From the NCBI GenBank assembly GCA_016882385.1, contig VGQC01000003.1, forward strand, positions 1 through 43,874: DNA of 43,874 nt, given 5' to 3'. A program made the translations under genes and the position numbers. The notes beneath the pieces were generated by a model that ran no database searches, was not told where the DNA came from, and was given only the letters and a program-made list of their open reading frames with translations. The first letter of the stretch is position 1; every line of letters starts with the position of its first letter. Source of the stretch: Cyanobacteria bacterium M_DeepCast_100m_m1_067 (GTDB taxonomy: Bacteria; Cyanobacteriota; Cyanobacteriia; PCC-6307; Cyanobiaceae). This document shows, piece after piece, positions 26,059-33,739 of the stretch.

Positions 26059-27016
26059 GGGACCCCTGGGGGCGGGGGCCCAGCTGGGTCACCACCTGAC
26101 CAGCGCAGAGCGAGCCGAGGCGGCCGCAGGCGTCCAAACCCTGGCCCTGGGTGTAGCCGTGCAGGAAGCCGGCGGCATAGAGATCACCCGCGCCGGTGGT
26201 GTCCACGAGGGGGCCGAGCTGGAAGGGCTCAATGCTGTGGGTGCCGGAGCCATTGAGGATCACCGAGCCCAGTTCGCTGCGGGTCAGGGCCGCCACCTTG
26301 CAGCGCCCCCGCACCTGGTCGGCGGCCTCTTCAAAGCTGTTGGCTTTGTAGAGGGCCGTGATCTCCATCTCGTTGGCAAACAGGATGTCGACGTGGCCAT
26401 CCACCAGCTCCTGGAAGCTGTCGCGGTGGCGCTCGACGCAGAAGGCATCGGAGAGGCTCAGGGCCACCTCACCGCCATGGGCGCGGGCTACCTCGGCCGC
26501 GGCGATGAAGGCCGCCTTGGCCTCCTCGCTGTCCCACAGGTAGCCCTCGAGGTAGAGCACTTTGGTCTGGGCCACCAGGTCCAGATCCAGGTCGGCTGGA
26601 TCGAGGCCCACCGACGCCCCCAGGTAGGTGCACATGGTGCGCTGGGCATCGGGGGTCACCAGGATCAGGCAGCGGGCCGTGGACGGCCCCGTGGTGGCGG
26701 CCGGGGTGTCGAACCGGGCGCCGACCGAGCGGATGTCGTGGGCAAAGATGCCCCCGAGCTGGTCGTCGCGCACCCGGCCGATGAAGCCGGCCCGCCCGCC
26801 CAGCTGAGCCACCCCGGCGAGGGTGTTGGCGGCTGAGCCTCCGGAGGTTTCCAGGCCTGGCCCCACGCTGGCGTAGAGCGTTTCGGCCTGGTGCTCATCC
26901 ACCAGGGCCATGGTGCCCTTGGTGAGCTCGAAGTTGTCGAGCAGGTCGTCGTCGGCCTGCACCAGCACGTCCACGATGGCGTTGCCGATGCCGACAACGT
27001 CGAAATGTTTGGTCAT
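26027..27016 (-). CDS. PfkB-family carbohydrate/nucleoside kinase (adenosine kinase-like)
   Basis: 329 aa from ATG 27016. Typical PfkB features: FDVVGIGNAIVDVLV at the N-terminus, the GGSAANT signature (TSGGSAANTLAG), GFIGRVRDDQLGG, NEMEITALY, and DTTGAGDLYAAGFLHG with the catalytic Asp and anion hole. The substrate cannot be read from sequence; the spacing resembles adenosine or ribokinase-like enzymes. The start ATG overlaps the purA stop (TGATG), so the two are translated together, which favours a purine substrate. Confidence 0.9.
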   Translation of the reverse strand: MTKHFDVVGIGNAIVDVLVQADDDLLDNFELTKGTMALVDEHQAETLYASVGPGLETSGGSAANTLAGVAQLGGRAGFIGRVRDDQLGGIFAHDIRSVGARFDTPAATTGPSTARCLILVTPDAQRTMCTYLGASVGLDPADLDLDLVAQTKVLYLEGYLWDSEEAKAAFIAAAEVARAHGGEVALSLSDAFCVERHRDSFQELVDGHVDILFANEMEITALYKANSFEEAADQVRGRCKVAALTRSELGSVILNGSGTHSIEPFQLGPLVDTTGAGDLYAAGFLHGYTQGQGLDACGRLGSLCAGQVVTQLGPRPQGSLKELVAQHLG

Positions 27017-28329
27017 CAGACGCTCAACAGGGCTCGCTTGGGACCGTGGATGGGATCTTCCACCACGATGGTCTGGTCGCGGTTGGCGCCCAGGGAGACG
27101 ATCGCAATCGGCACTTCCATCAGGTCGGCCAAAAAGCGCAGATAGCTCATCGCCGTGGCCGGCAGCTCCTCGAGGCTGCGGCAGTCGGCGGTGGAGGTCT
27201 GCCAACCCGGCAGGGTTTCAAAGATGGGCTGGCAGCGGGCGAAGTCTTCCGAGCTGCTCGGGAAATACTCAATCCGTTCGCCCTCGAGCTCGTAGGCGAC
27301 GCACACCTGAATCTCATCGAGCTCATCGAGCACGTCGAGTTTGGTGATGGCCAAACAGTCGAGACCGTTCACCTCCACGGCGTAGCGGCCAATCACGCCG
27401 TCAAACCAACCACAGCGCCGGCGTCGACCGGTGGTGGTGCCGAATTCGCCGCCGCGGTCGCAGAGGTGATCGTTGAGGCTGCCTTCGAGCTCGGTTGGGA
27501 AGGGACCCTCGCCCACCCGGGTGGTGTAGGCCTTGGCCACGCCGATGACCCGGTCGATCAGGGTGGGACCCACGCCGGCACCGATGCAGGCGCCGCCACT
27601 CACCGGGTTAGACGAGGTGACGTAGGGATAGGTGCCGTGGTCAAGATCGAGCAGGGTTCCCTGGGCGCCCTCAAACAGGATGTTCTTGCGGGCCCGCGCG
27701 GCCTGGTGGATGGTGCGCGTGCAGTCGACGACGTGGGGGGCTAGGCGCTGGCCGTAGGCCACGTATTCGGCCACCACCTCCTCGAACACAAGCGGCTCGA
27801 GCCCGTAGAGCTTCACCAGAATTTCGTTCTTCTCGGCCAGCGGCCCGGCGAGCCGGTCGCGCAGGCGGCCCTCGTCAAGGATGTCGAGGATGCGGATGCC
27901 ATTTCGCTCCGACTTGTCGGCGTAGGTGGGGCCGATGCCCCGGCCTGTGGTGCCGATCCGACGGTCGCCGCGGCGCTGCTCCATCGCCTGGTCCAGCAGG
28001 CGGTGGTAAGGCATGGTCACGTGGGCCGTGGAGGCCAGCTGTAGCCCTTCCACGCCAATGCCGTTCTCGGCCAGCATGTCCAGCTCACCGAGCATCACCT
28101 TCGGGTCCACCACTGTGCCGGAACCGATCAGGCAGACGGTGTCGGGATAGAGGATGCCGGAGGGGATCAGGTGCAGCTTGAGCACCTTGTCGTCCACGAC
28201 GATGGTGTGGCCGGCGTTGACCCCGCCCTGATAGCGCACCACAACGTCGGCGGAGCGGCTGAGAAGATCTGTGATCTTGCCCTTCCCCTCGTCGCCCCAC
28301 TGTGCACCGATGACGACAACGTTGGCCAA
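27016..28329 (-). CDS. purA: Adenylosuccinate synthetase
   Basis: 437 aa, start TTG 28329 ([22 protein letters not shown]). It joins IMP and aspartate using GTP, the first step from IMP to AMP. Visible: the GDEGKGK loop, [50 protein letters not shown] and [10 protein letters not shown]-like [11 protein letters not shown]. Full length and intact. A 12-bp perfect hairpin lies 54-87 nt upstream, between psb27 and purA on the same strand. Coupled to the PfkB kinase by TGATG. Confidence 0.97.
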   Translation of the reverse strand: MANVVVIGAQWGDEGKGKITDLLSRSADVVVRYQGGVNAGHTIVVDDKVLKLHLIPSGILYPDTVCLIGSGTVVDPKVMLGELDMLAENGIGVEGLQLASTAHVTMPYHRLLDQAMEQRRGDRRIGTTGRGIGPTYADKSERNGIRILDILDEGRLRDRLAGPLAEKNEILVKLYGLEPLVFEEVVAEYVAYGQRLAPHVVDCTRTIHQAARARKNILFEGAQGTLLDLDHGTYPYVTSSNPVSGGACIGAGVGPTLIDRVIGVAKAYTTRVGEGPFPTELEGSLNDHLCDRGGEFGTTTGRRRRCGWFDGVIGRYAVEVNGLDCLAITKLDVLDELDEIQVCVAYELEGERIEYFPSSSEDFARCQPIFETLPGWQTSTADCRSLEELPATAMSYLRFLADLMEVPIAIVSLGANRDQTIVVEDPIHGPKRALLSV

Positions 28330-28382
28330 GGACGCAGCGGCCCGCAGCCGCTTCTGAGCACAAGGCGAGAGCCTCTCAGATC

Positions 28383-28416
28383 GCGGTGCCGTTCGTCAAA
28401 GTCGGAACGGCACCGC
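28383..28416 (-). promoter_or_regulatory. Perfect 12-bp hairpin between psb27 and purA
   Basis: GCGGTGCCGTTC, a 10-nt loop, then GAACGGCACCGC. There is no T-tract on either side, so it is not a standard intrinsic terminator. It sits 28 nt after the psb27 stop and 54 nt before the purA start on their shared strand. It may stabilise the psb27 mRNA 3' end, reduce read-through, or act in the purA leader. Confidence 0.55.
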
Positions 28417-28444
28417 TCGCTGTCCAGGCGGGTGAACCAAGGGC

Positions 28445-28879
28445 TCAAGCACCCCGGACGACGTTGGTTTCGGCCTTTTTCAGCTCTTTGCTGATGCGCT
28501 CCTTGAGGGCGTCAGGCACCGGCCGATTCGGGTAGTTGGTGTAGTGGCCGGCCAGGGAGTTGAGGGCGGTCTGCATGGTGGTGAAGGAGCCGAGGCCGTT
28601 CACCGCGCTGCGGGGGCGGTAGCGCGCCATGTAGCCGTTGATCAGGCTGCGGGCTTCGGTCTCAGCTTCCGCGCGGCCGGGATCGTCCGCCCCCAGGCTG
28701 ATGGTGGCCAGGAGGCTGTCGGCAACCGCCACGGTGTCCTCGACGTAGTTGCCTGTGAGGCCGCTACTGGCGGAGCTGCAGGCCGTCAGGGTCAGGCTCA
28801 AGCAGAGCACCAAGGCGATCGCCAGCCGCGAGATCAGCAGCCTCAGCCGCTGGCTGAGAGGGGCGAGCACAGCGGCCAT
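28445..28879 (-). CDS. psb27: Photosystem II assembly lipoprotein Psb27
   Basis: 144 aa. The N-terminus has a signal peptide with lipobox LTAC (about residues 31-34), so it is a lumenal lipoprotein. The mature four-helix body matches Psb27: TGNYVEDTVAVADSLLATI, AEAETEARSLINGYMARYRP, GLGSFTTMQTALNSLAGHY, PNRPVPDALKERISKELKKAE. Psb27 binds CP43 during photosystem II assembly and repair and keeps the oxygen-evolving site open until the cluster is built. A TAGGAT box lies 22 nt upstream. proS ends 36 nt before it on the same strand. Confidence 0.95.
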   Translation of the reverse strand: MAAVLAPLSQRLRLLISRLAIALVLCLSLTLTACSSASSGLTGNYVEDTVAVADSLLATISLGADDPGRAEAETEARSLINGYMARYRPRSAVNGLGSFTTMQTALNSLAGHYTNYPNRPVPDALKERISKELKKAETNVVRGA

Positions 28880-28900
28880 GGGTGGGATGCAAGTGCTTTG

Positions 28901-28906
28901 ATCCTA
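28901..28906 (-). promoter_or_regulatory. Candidate -10 element for psb27
   Basis: Minus-strand TAGGAT within TTCTAGGATCAAAG, 22 nt before the psb27 ATG. This would give a leader of about 15 nt. It lies just past the proS stop, so psb27 may be transcribed on its own. Confidence 0.4.
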
Positions 28907-28915
28907 GAAGCCGCC

Positions 28916-30739
28916 TCAGAGAAGACCCTGGCGCTGGCTCTCCAGGCTGGGCAGCAGGGCTTCGAGCAGCTCGCTGGCGGGGAGCTCCCGCTTGTCGCCA
29001 CTGGAGCGTTCCACCAGCTCCACCAGGCCGGCTGAGGCGCCGCGGCCCACCACAATCCGCCAGGGGATGCCGATCAGGTCGGCATCCTTGAACTTCACCC
29101 CAGCCCGCTCGCCGCGGTCATCCAGCAGCACGTCCACCTCGGCCTGCTGCAGCTGGTCGTAGAGCTGTTCGCCGAGGTTGGATTGGTCGGGGTCGGCTCC
29201 GTTCGCCACCACCACGATCACCTCAAACGGAGCGATCGATACGGGCCAGCAGATGCCGTTGCCGTCGTGGTGCTGCTCCACCGCCGCCTGGGCCAGCCGC
29301 GAGACCCCGATGCCGTAACAGCCCATCCACAGGGCTTCCTCAACGCCGGCTTCGTTGGTGAAACGGGCGTCGAGGGCTTCCGAGTATTTGCGGCCGAGCT
29401 GGAAGATGTGGCCCACTTCGATGCCACGGCTGGCCTCCAGCTGCTGGCTGGGATCGTGCTGGCAGCGATCTCCAGGCTGGGCGGCCCGCAGGTCCACGCT
29501 CTCGGGCGCAGGGCAGAGCGATCCCCAGGCAGCTCCCACCAGGTGGGTGTCCAGCGTGTTGGCCCCACAGACAAAGGCCTCGAGCGCGGAGGCGGTGGGG
29601 TCGGCAAGCCGCAGGAAGTGCGGCGCCCAGCTGCGGGCGCTGGCCAGGGCGCCATCGCTGAGTTGGGGCCCCATGAAGCCGAAGGGGATGGGCTCCAGGC
29701 CTTCCTTGGCGGCTGCTTCGGCGCTGAGCGGGCTGATGTCGAGCAAGGCGCCGTGCTCGGCGGAGCTTCTGCCGGTCACCGCATTGGCCAGCTTGACTTC
29801 ATTGAGCTGTTGATCCCCCCGCAGGCTCACCAACAGGGGCTGCTGGTGGCCGTCTTCGAAGCGGGCCAACAGCAGCAGCACCTTCACCGTCTGGGTGGGA
29901 TCGAAACCATGGGCGGAGCAGAGGTTTTCGATGCTGCTCTGCCCAGGGGTCGTGAGGGGTTCACCCTGTCCACCGGCGCGCACGCCGCCCGGCAGGGCCA
30001 CCGCTTCAGGTGCCAACGACACGGCCCGTTCCTGGTTGGCGGCGTAGCGCCCGTCGCCGCTGGCCAGGATCAAGTCCTCGCCAGCCTCGGCGGTAACCAT
30101 GAACTCCTGGCTTGCGGATCCGCCGATGGCACCGCTATCGGCTTCCACGGCCACGGCTCGGAGGCCGCAGCGGGCAAAGACGCGGCGGTAGGCCTGGTCC
30201 ATCGTCGCGTAGCTCTGCCGCAGGGAGTCTTCGTCGGCGTGAAAGGAATAGGCATCCTTCATGATGAATTCCCGTCCGCGCATCAGCCCGAAACGAGGAC
30301 GGATCTCATCGCGGAATTTGCTCTGAATCTGATAAAGATTCACGGGCAGCTGCCGGTAGGAGCGCAGCAGGTCGGCGGCCAGTGTCGTGATGACCTCTTC
30401 ATGGGTGGGTCCCAAGCCGAGCTCTCGCCCTTGGCGATCCTCCAGGTGAAACATGATGCCCTCGCCAGCGGTGTAGCCGGCCCAGCGGCCACTGCGCTGC
30501 CAGAGCTCTGCTGGCTGCAGCTGCGGCAGCAAGGTTTCGAGGGCACCGGCCCGATCCATCTCCTGGCGCACAATCCGGGACACCTTCTGGAGCACCCGCC
30601 ACATCAGCGGCAGGTAGGCGTAAATCCCGGAGGCCACCCGGCGGATATACCCCGCCCGCAGCAACAGCTTGTGGGAAGGGATCTCGGCCTCGGCCGGATC
30701 ATCGCGAAGCGTCACCAGCATCAGGCGGGAGACGCGCAT
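28916..30739 (-). CDS. proS: Prolyl-tRNA synthetase (bacterial type)
   Basis: 607 aa, the bacterial-type length with an editing domain inserted between motifs 2 and 3. Visible: MRVSRLMLVTLRDDP start, LLRAGYIRRVASGIYAYLPL, GPTHEEVITTLAADL (motif 2 region), FRDEIRPRFGLMRGREFIMKDAYSFH, the INS editing domain at about 220-400, then MGCYGIGVSRLAQA (motif 3) and the C-terminal anticodon-binding domain (DVLLDDRGERAGVKFKDADLIG). It charges tRNA-Pro. Intact. Confidence 0.97.
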   Translation of the reverse strand: MRVSRLMLVTLRDDPAEAEIPSHKLLLRAGYIRRVASGIYAYLPLMWRVLQKVSRIVRQEMDRAGALETLLPQLQPAELWQRSGRWAGYTAGEGIMFHLEDRQGRELGLGPTHEEVITTLAADLLRSYRQLPVNLYQIQSKFRDEIRPRFGLMRGREFIMKDAYSFHADEDSLRQSYATMDQAYRRVFARCGLRAVAVEADSGAIGGSASQEFMVTAEAGEDLILASGDGRYAANQERAVSLAPEAVALPGGVRAGGQGEPLTTPGQSSIENLCSAHGFDPTQTVKVLLLLARFEDGHQQPLLVSLRGDQQLNEVKLANAVTGRSSAEHGALLDISPLSAEAAAKEGLEPIPFGFMGPQLSDGALASARSWAPHFLRLADPTASALEAFVCGANTLDTHLVGAAWGSLCPAPESVDLRAAQPGDRCQHDPSQQLEASRGIEVGHIFQLGRKYSEALDARFTNEAGVEEALWMGCYGIGVSRLAQAAVEQHHDGNGICWPVSIAPFEVIVVVANGADPDQSNLGEQLYDQLQQAEVDVLLDDRGERAGVKFKDADLIGIPWRIVVGRGASAGLVELVERSSGDKRELPASELLEALLPSLESQRQGLL

Positions 30740-30880
30740 GGCCGCAGATTTCAGGGGATCGCGGAACCTATCACCGACCCCAGCCCAGGGACGCAGTCAT
30801 CAGGGTGACCATCGCTGCAGCGGAGCCTCGTAACCCCTGCTAACGTCTGCGACAAATCCCAGTCGTCCTAGGTCTGTCTC

Positions 30881-31390
30881 ATGTCTCTCCACCCCGGTGC
30901 CGCTCATGCCATGGGGTTGGGTGCGGCGGGATTGCCTCAGAAGGTGGCCATGCCGCTGGAGGAGGCGGCTCCGGTCGGATCTGGGGAGGTGGGGTCGGAA
31001 GCCAGCGAAGGGTTGATCGGTATTGACGAGGTTCAGAAGGCCCTCAACCGCTCGCGCGCCTCGGTCTACCGCTACACCAACACCGATCCGCGCAATCTCA
31101 ACCCGCCGTTCAATCCGCGCAAGCTGAATCCGGAATACCGCAGCGATCAGAAGGATCCGCTGATGTTCCACCCCAACGAGGTGGCTCGCTTCGCCCGGGA
31201 CGTCCTGCGGATCAAGGAGGTCACGGTGGAGGTGCTCAACTCCCCCTCCACGGCCACCCAGCAGTTGCTCGGTGCCATCCTCGAGGAGTTGCGTGTCATC
31301 CGCACCCGTCTCGATCACTTCGACGGCCGGCCGGCCGACCTCAGTGCCCGCCGCGATCAGCACGATCAGGGTGCCCGCCCCGCCGCCTGA
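30881..31390 (+). CDS. Hypothetical protein with MerR/AlpA-like HTH
   Basis: 169 aa from ATG 30881 (MSLHPGAAHAMGLG). After a Gly/Ala-rich head, residues about 45-115 look like a MerR/excisionase-type winged helix: IGIDEVQKALNRSRASVYRYTN, then FNPRKLNPEYRSDQKDPLMFHPNEVARFARDVL. A helical segment (TQQLLGAILEELRVIRTRLDHF) and a charged tail follow. It could bind DNA, but no regulatory target is visible. Divergent from proS; a TAACGT -10-like element lies about 36 nt upstream. I recognise it only as a picocyanobacterial-type conserved protein, without a named family. Confidence 0.6.
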   Translation: MSLHPGAAHAMGLGAAGLPQKVAMPLEEAAPVGSGEVGSEASEGLIGIDEVQKALNRSRASVYRYTNTDPRNLNPPFNPRKLNPEYRSDQKDPLMFHPNEVARFARDVLRIKEVTVEVLNSPSTATQQLLGAILEELRVIRTRLDHFDGRPADLSARRDQHDQGARPAA

Positions 31391-31418
31391 ACAAGACCGG
31401 CCGCCTGGCGGAGCTCGC

Positions 31419-31446
31419 TTGGCAGAAACAGTGCCAGAATTATTGA
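31419..31446 (+). promoter_or_regulatory. Candidate promoter before the small membrane protein gene
   Basis: TTGGCA (31419-31424), a 16-nt spacer, then TATTGA (31441-31446). It points toward the gene at 31499. The TGGCA arm also pairs with TGCCA at 31432, so the same DNA may be a weak terminator of the upstream gene. Confidence 0.35.
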
Positions 31447-31466
31447 AGTCTTTTGTGTCGTTACTG

Positions 31467-31492
31467 GTGGATGGGGTGCCTGCACCCTCCAC
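31467..31492 (+). other. Hairpin just before the start codon at 31499
   Basis: GTGGA-TG-GGGTGC pairs with GCACCC-TCCAC, leaving a two-base bulge and a short loop. It ends 7 nt before ATG 31499, so in mRNA it would cover the ribosome binding region. No T-tract. Confidence 0.4.
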
Positions 31493-31498
31493 AGCCCC

Positions 31499-31822
31499 AT
31501 GGATCGTGTTTCCCGAGATTCCCCGTCGACCCTCAGGCCCATCGGCAGGGCCGACTGCCCCACGCCGATCCCGTTGGCCAGTCAAGAGCCCTTGGGCGAC
31601 GATGCGGATGACCCTTACAGTCCGGGCCCCCGAGCCCTGCCGCTGCTTCTGGGCAGCCTGATTGCCTTGGCCACAGCCGTCGTGCCACTGACCACGGTGG
31701 TGACCGGCAGATCGTTAACTCCCATCCCGCCGAGCTTCGATGGAGCTGCGCCATCTGCCGGCCTCCCCGGCGCCTGGGCTGGTGAACCTGGTGGTGGAAA
31801 TCCCCGCCGGCAGCCGCAATAA
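31499..31822 (+). CDS. Small single-pass membrane protein
   Basis: 107 aa from ATG 31499. It has a polar N-terminus ending in [16 protein letters not shown] and one membrane helix ([20 protein letters not shown]). The last 27 residues run through the start of the second pyrophosphatase gene in another frame, so an ancestral stop near 31730 may have been lost, or the whole reading is shorter in relatives. No family recognised. Confidence 0.45.
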   Translation: MDRVSRDSPSTLRPIGRADCPTPIPLASQEPLGDDADDPYSPGPRALPLLLGSLIALATAVVPLTTVVTGRSLTPIPPSFDGAAPSAGLPGAWAGEPGGGNPRRQPQ

Positions 31823-32256
31823 ATACGAATACAACGAGCAGGCCGGGGTGATGGCCCTCGATCGGGTGTTGCATTCGTCGGTGCGCTACCCGTTTGATTA
31901 CGGCTTCGTGCCCAATACCCTCGCCGAGGATGGTGCCCCCCCTCGACGCCATGGTGCTCATGGAGGAGCCCACTTTTGCGGGCTGTCTGATTCGCGCCCG
32001 GCCGATCGGCATTCTCGACATGGTCGATTCCGGCGCCCACGACGGCAAGCTTCTGTGTGTGCCGGAGGCTGGTTTCCGGCACAAGGAGATCCGCTCGATT
32101 CGTCAGATCGCGCCCAACCAGCTGGAAGAGGTGGTGGAGTTTTTCCGCACCTACAAAAACATGGAGGGTCGGGTCACCGAGATCACCGGTTGGCTGGATG
32201 TGGAGGCGGTGCCGGCCCTGCTGCAGAGCTGTGTCGAGGCTGCTAAGGCCAGCTGA
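31740..32256 (+). pseudogene. Second family I pyrophosphatase, frameshifted and active-site altered
   Basis: Frame 1 reads from ATG 31740: [20 protein letters not shown], then [32 protein letters not shown] and AEDGAP. A run of seven C at 31936-31942 shifts the frame; with six C it would read [17 protein letters not shown] and continue to [16 protein letters not shown] and stop at 32256. The continuation is clean ([20 protein letters not shown]), so this was one gene of about 171 aa. Independently, the signature DGDPLD is DGAPLD, losing the Asp equivalent to E. coli Asp67. Other ligands are kept. The homopolymer could be a sequencing error; the Asp loss is not. Confidence 0.85.
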
Positions 32257-32267
32257 CGACCCTGGCC

Positions 32268-32930
32268 TCAGAGACGGCGCTGCAGTAGGAAGCCCTCGTA
32301 GCCCAGAGCTTGGAAGATCCGGGCTGGGTCGCTGAAGCCGGCCGCGTTCACCAGGGCGGTGAGGCGGGCCTCGCCGATGGGGTGGAGCCCCTGGGTGAGG
32401 GGCTCCAGGTCGTGTTGCTCCGCCTCCAACCCGCTGGCCCGCTGAAAGCCCAACCAGGCTGCGTCCACCTGGGTTTGCAGAGGGGAGCGTTCCGGCGCCA
32501 TCAGATCCACCAGCACCAGCTGGCCGCCCGGCTCCAGGCTGCGGGCTAGGGCCGTGAGGAAAGCCAGTTTGGTGCCGTCATCCGGCAACGACTGCAACAC
32601 CAGCACCGACAGGGCCCCGGCAAAGCAGGCATCCGCCTGGAGCTCCTCCACCGTGGTTTGACGCCACTGGATGCCCTCGCTCCCCAGGCGCTTCTGGGCC
32701 GCGGCGAGCATCTCTGCGGAGGGATCAATGGCGGTCAGCTGCCAGTCGGGACGCTGGGCCCGGGCTTCCACCAGTTCAGCCCCCGTGCCGCAGCCTGCCA
32801 CCAGCACACCGGCACCGGTGCGGCTGGCCAGCGGTGAAGCCGCCAGCAGGGCCACCGCCAAACGGGCCAGGCTGGCGTATCCCGGGATCAGCTGCTGCAC
32901 GATCAGGTCGTAGCCGAGGGGAGCTGACAA
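32268..32930 (-). CDS. Class I SAM-dependent methyltransferase
   Basis: 220 aa. It has a Rossmann methyltransferase core: GAGVLVAGCGTGAELVEA (motif I), QLTAIDPSAEMLAAAQKRL (acidic motif II), ALSVLVLQSLPDDGTKLAFL, and LEPGGQLVLVDLMAPER. The general layout resembles CmoA-type enzymes. The substrate is unknown and ArsM-type cysteines are absent. It converges with the broken pyrophosphatase gene (11 nt apart) and is divergent from the ferredoxin gene. Confidence 0.85.
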   Translation of the reverse strand: MSAPLGYDLIVQQLIPGYASLARLAVALLAASPLASRTGAGVLVAGCGTGAELVEARAQRPDWQLTAIDPSAEMLAAAQKRLGSEGIQWRQTTVEELQADACFAGALSVLVLQSLPDDGTKLAFLTALARSLEPGGQLVLVDLMAPERSPLQTQVDAAWLGFQRASGLEAEQHDLEPLTQGLHPIGEARLTALVNAAGFSDPARIFQALGYEGFLLQRRL

Positions 32931-33012
32931 GGCTTGAACACGTGGACTCTGATGCTAGGCATCGGGGCGGGCGTGGCTTAAGTTGGGCGGCGCACTTTGC
33001 CCCAGCTCGACC

Positions 33013-33375
33013 GTGCCCACCATCCGTTTTGAACAGGAAGGCCAGCAGGTCGGTTGCATCGAGGGGGCCAATCTCCGTAAGGCCGCTCTGGATGCGGGCA
33101 TCAACCCCTACAAGGGTCTCAACAACGTCAACAACTGCGGTGGCCTTGGCCAGTGCGGCACCTGTGTGATGGAGGTGGTGGAGGGCATGCAAAACCTCTC
33201 GCCCCGCAGCGATGTGGAAGAGGTGTACCTGTCCGATCGTCCCGCCAACTTCCGCCTCAGCTGCCGCACCACCGTCAACGGCGACGTCACCGTGCGCACC
33301 CGGCCCACCAACGCCGTGGGCAAAGGCTCCAACAGCCTGGTTGGGGCGCTGAAGTCGTTGATTGGCAGGGGCTAG
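33013..33375 (+). CDS. [2Fe-2S] ferredoxin of CX5CX2C type
   Basis: 120 aa from GTG 33013 (VPTIRFEQEGQQ). The cluster ligands are NNCGGLGQCGTC (CX5CX2C) and a fourth Cys in FRLSCRTTV. This spacing is that of adrenodoxin-type rather than plant-type (CX4CX2C) ferredoxins. ANLRKAALDAGIN and SDVEEVYL match cyanobacterial ferredoxin-like proteins. It is an electron carrier in the cytosol; its partner is unknown. The C-terminal 35 residues are an added basic tail. Its stop lies inside the start region of the ArsC-like gene. Confidence 0.85.
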   Translation: MPTIRFEQEGQQVGCIEGANLRKAALDAGINPYKGLNNVNNCGGLGQCGTCVMEVVEGMQNLSPRSDVEEVYLSDRPANFRLSCRTTVNGDVTVRTRPTNAVGKGSNSLVGALKSLIGRG

Positions 33376-33739
33376 GCCGCTGAAGCTCTACAGCTACTCC
33401 CGTTGCAGCACCTGCCGGAAGGCCATCGCGTGGTTGGCCGCCCGAGAGCTGCAGCCTGAGATCCTCGACATCACCGAGCAGCCCCCAAGCCCCGCGGAGC
33501 TGGAGCAGGCCTTGGCGCAACTGGGGCGCCAGCGCCTGTTCAACACCAGTGGCCAGAGTTACCGCGCCCTTGGAGCTGCTGCCGTGCAAGCCCTCAACGA
33601 TCAGGCGGCCCTCGCCGCTCTGGCTGCTGACGGCAAGTTGATCAAGCGGCCCTTCCTGATCACCGACGCCGGCCGCATCCTCACTGGCTTCAAGGAGCCG
33701 GAATGGGCAGCGCTTCTGGACCTCCAGGCTCCCGGTTAG
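33362..33739 (+). CDS. ArsC/Spx-family thioredoxin-fold protein
   Basis: 125 aa from TTG 33362; CTG 33380 is possible. The opening LKLYSYSRCSTCRKAIAWLAA has a CxxC (CSTC), followed by EILDITEQPPSPAELEQAL, LFNTSGQSYRALG and LIKRPFLITDAGRILTGF with the cis-Pro. This is the ArsC/Spx family; the RPFLI segment is diagnostic. Family members are arsenate reductases or regulators; the exact role is open. The start overlaps the ferredoxin stop by 14 nt, hinting at a shared redox context. The last 50 nt overlap the convergent membrane-protein gene. Confidence 0.85.
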   Translation: MAGARPLKLYSYSRCSTCRKAIAWLAARELQPEILDITEQPPSPAELEQALAQLGRQRLFNTSGQSYRALGAAAVQALNDQAALAALAADGKLIKRPFLITDAGRILTGFKEPEWAALLDLQAPG

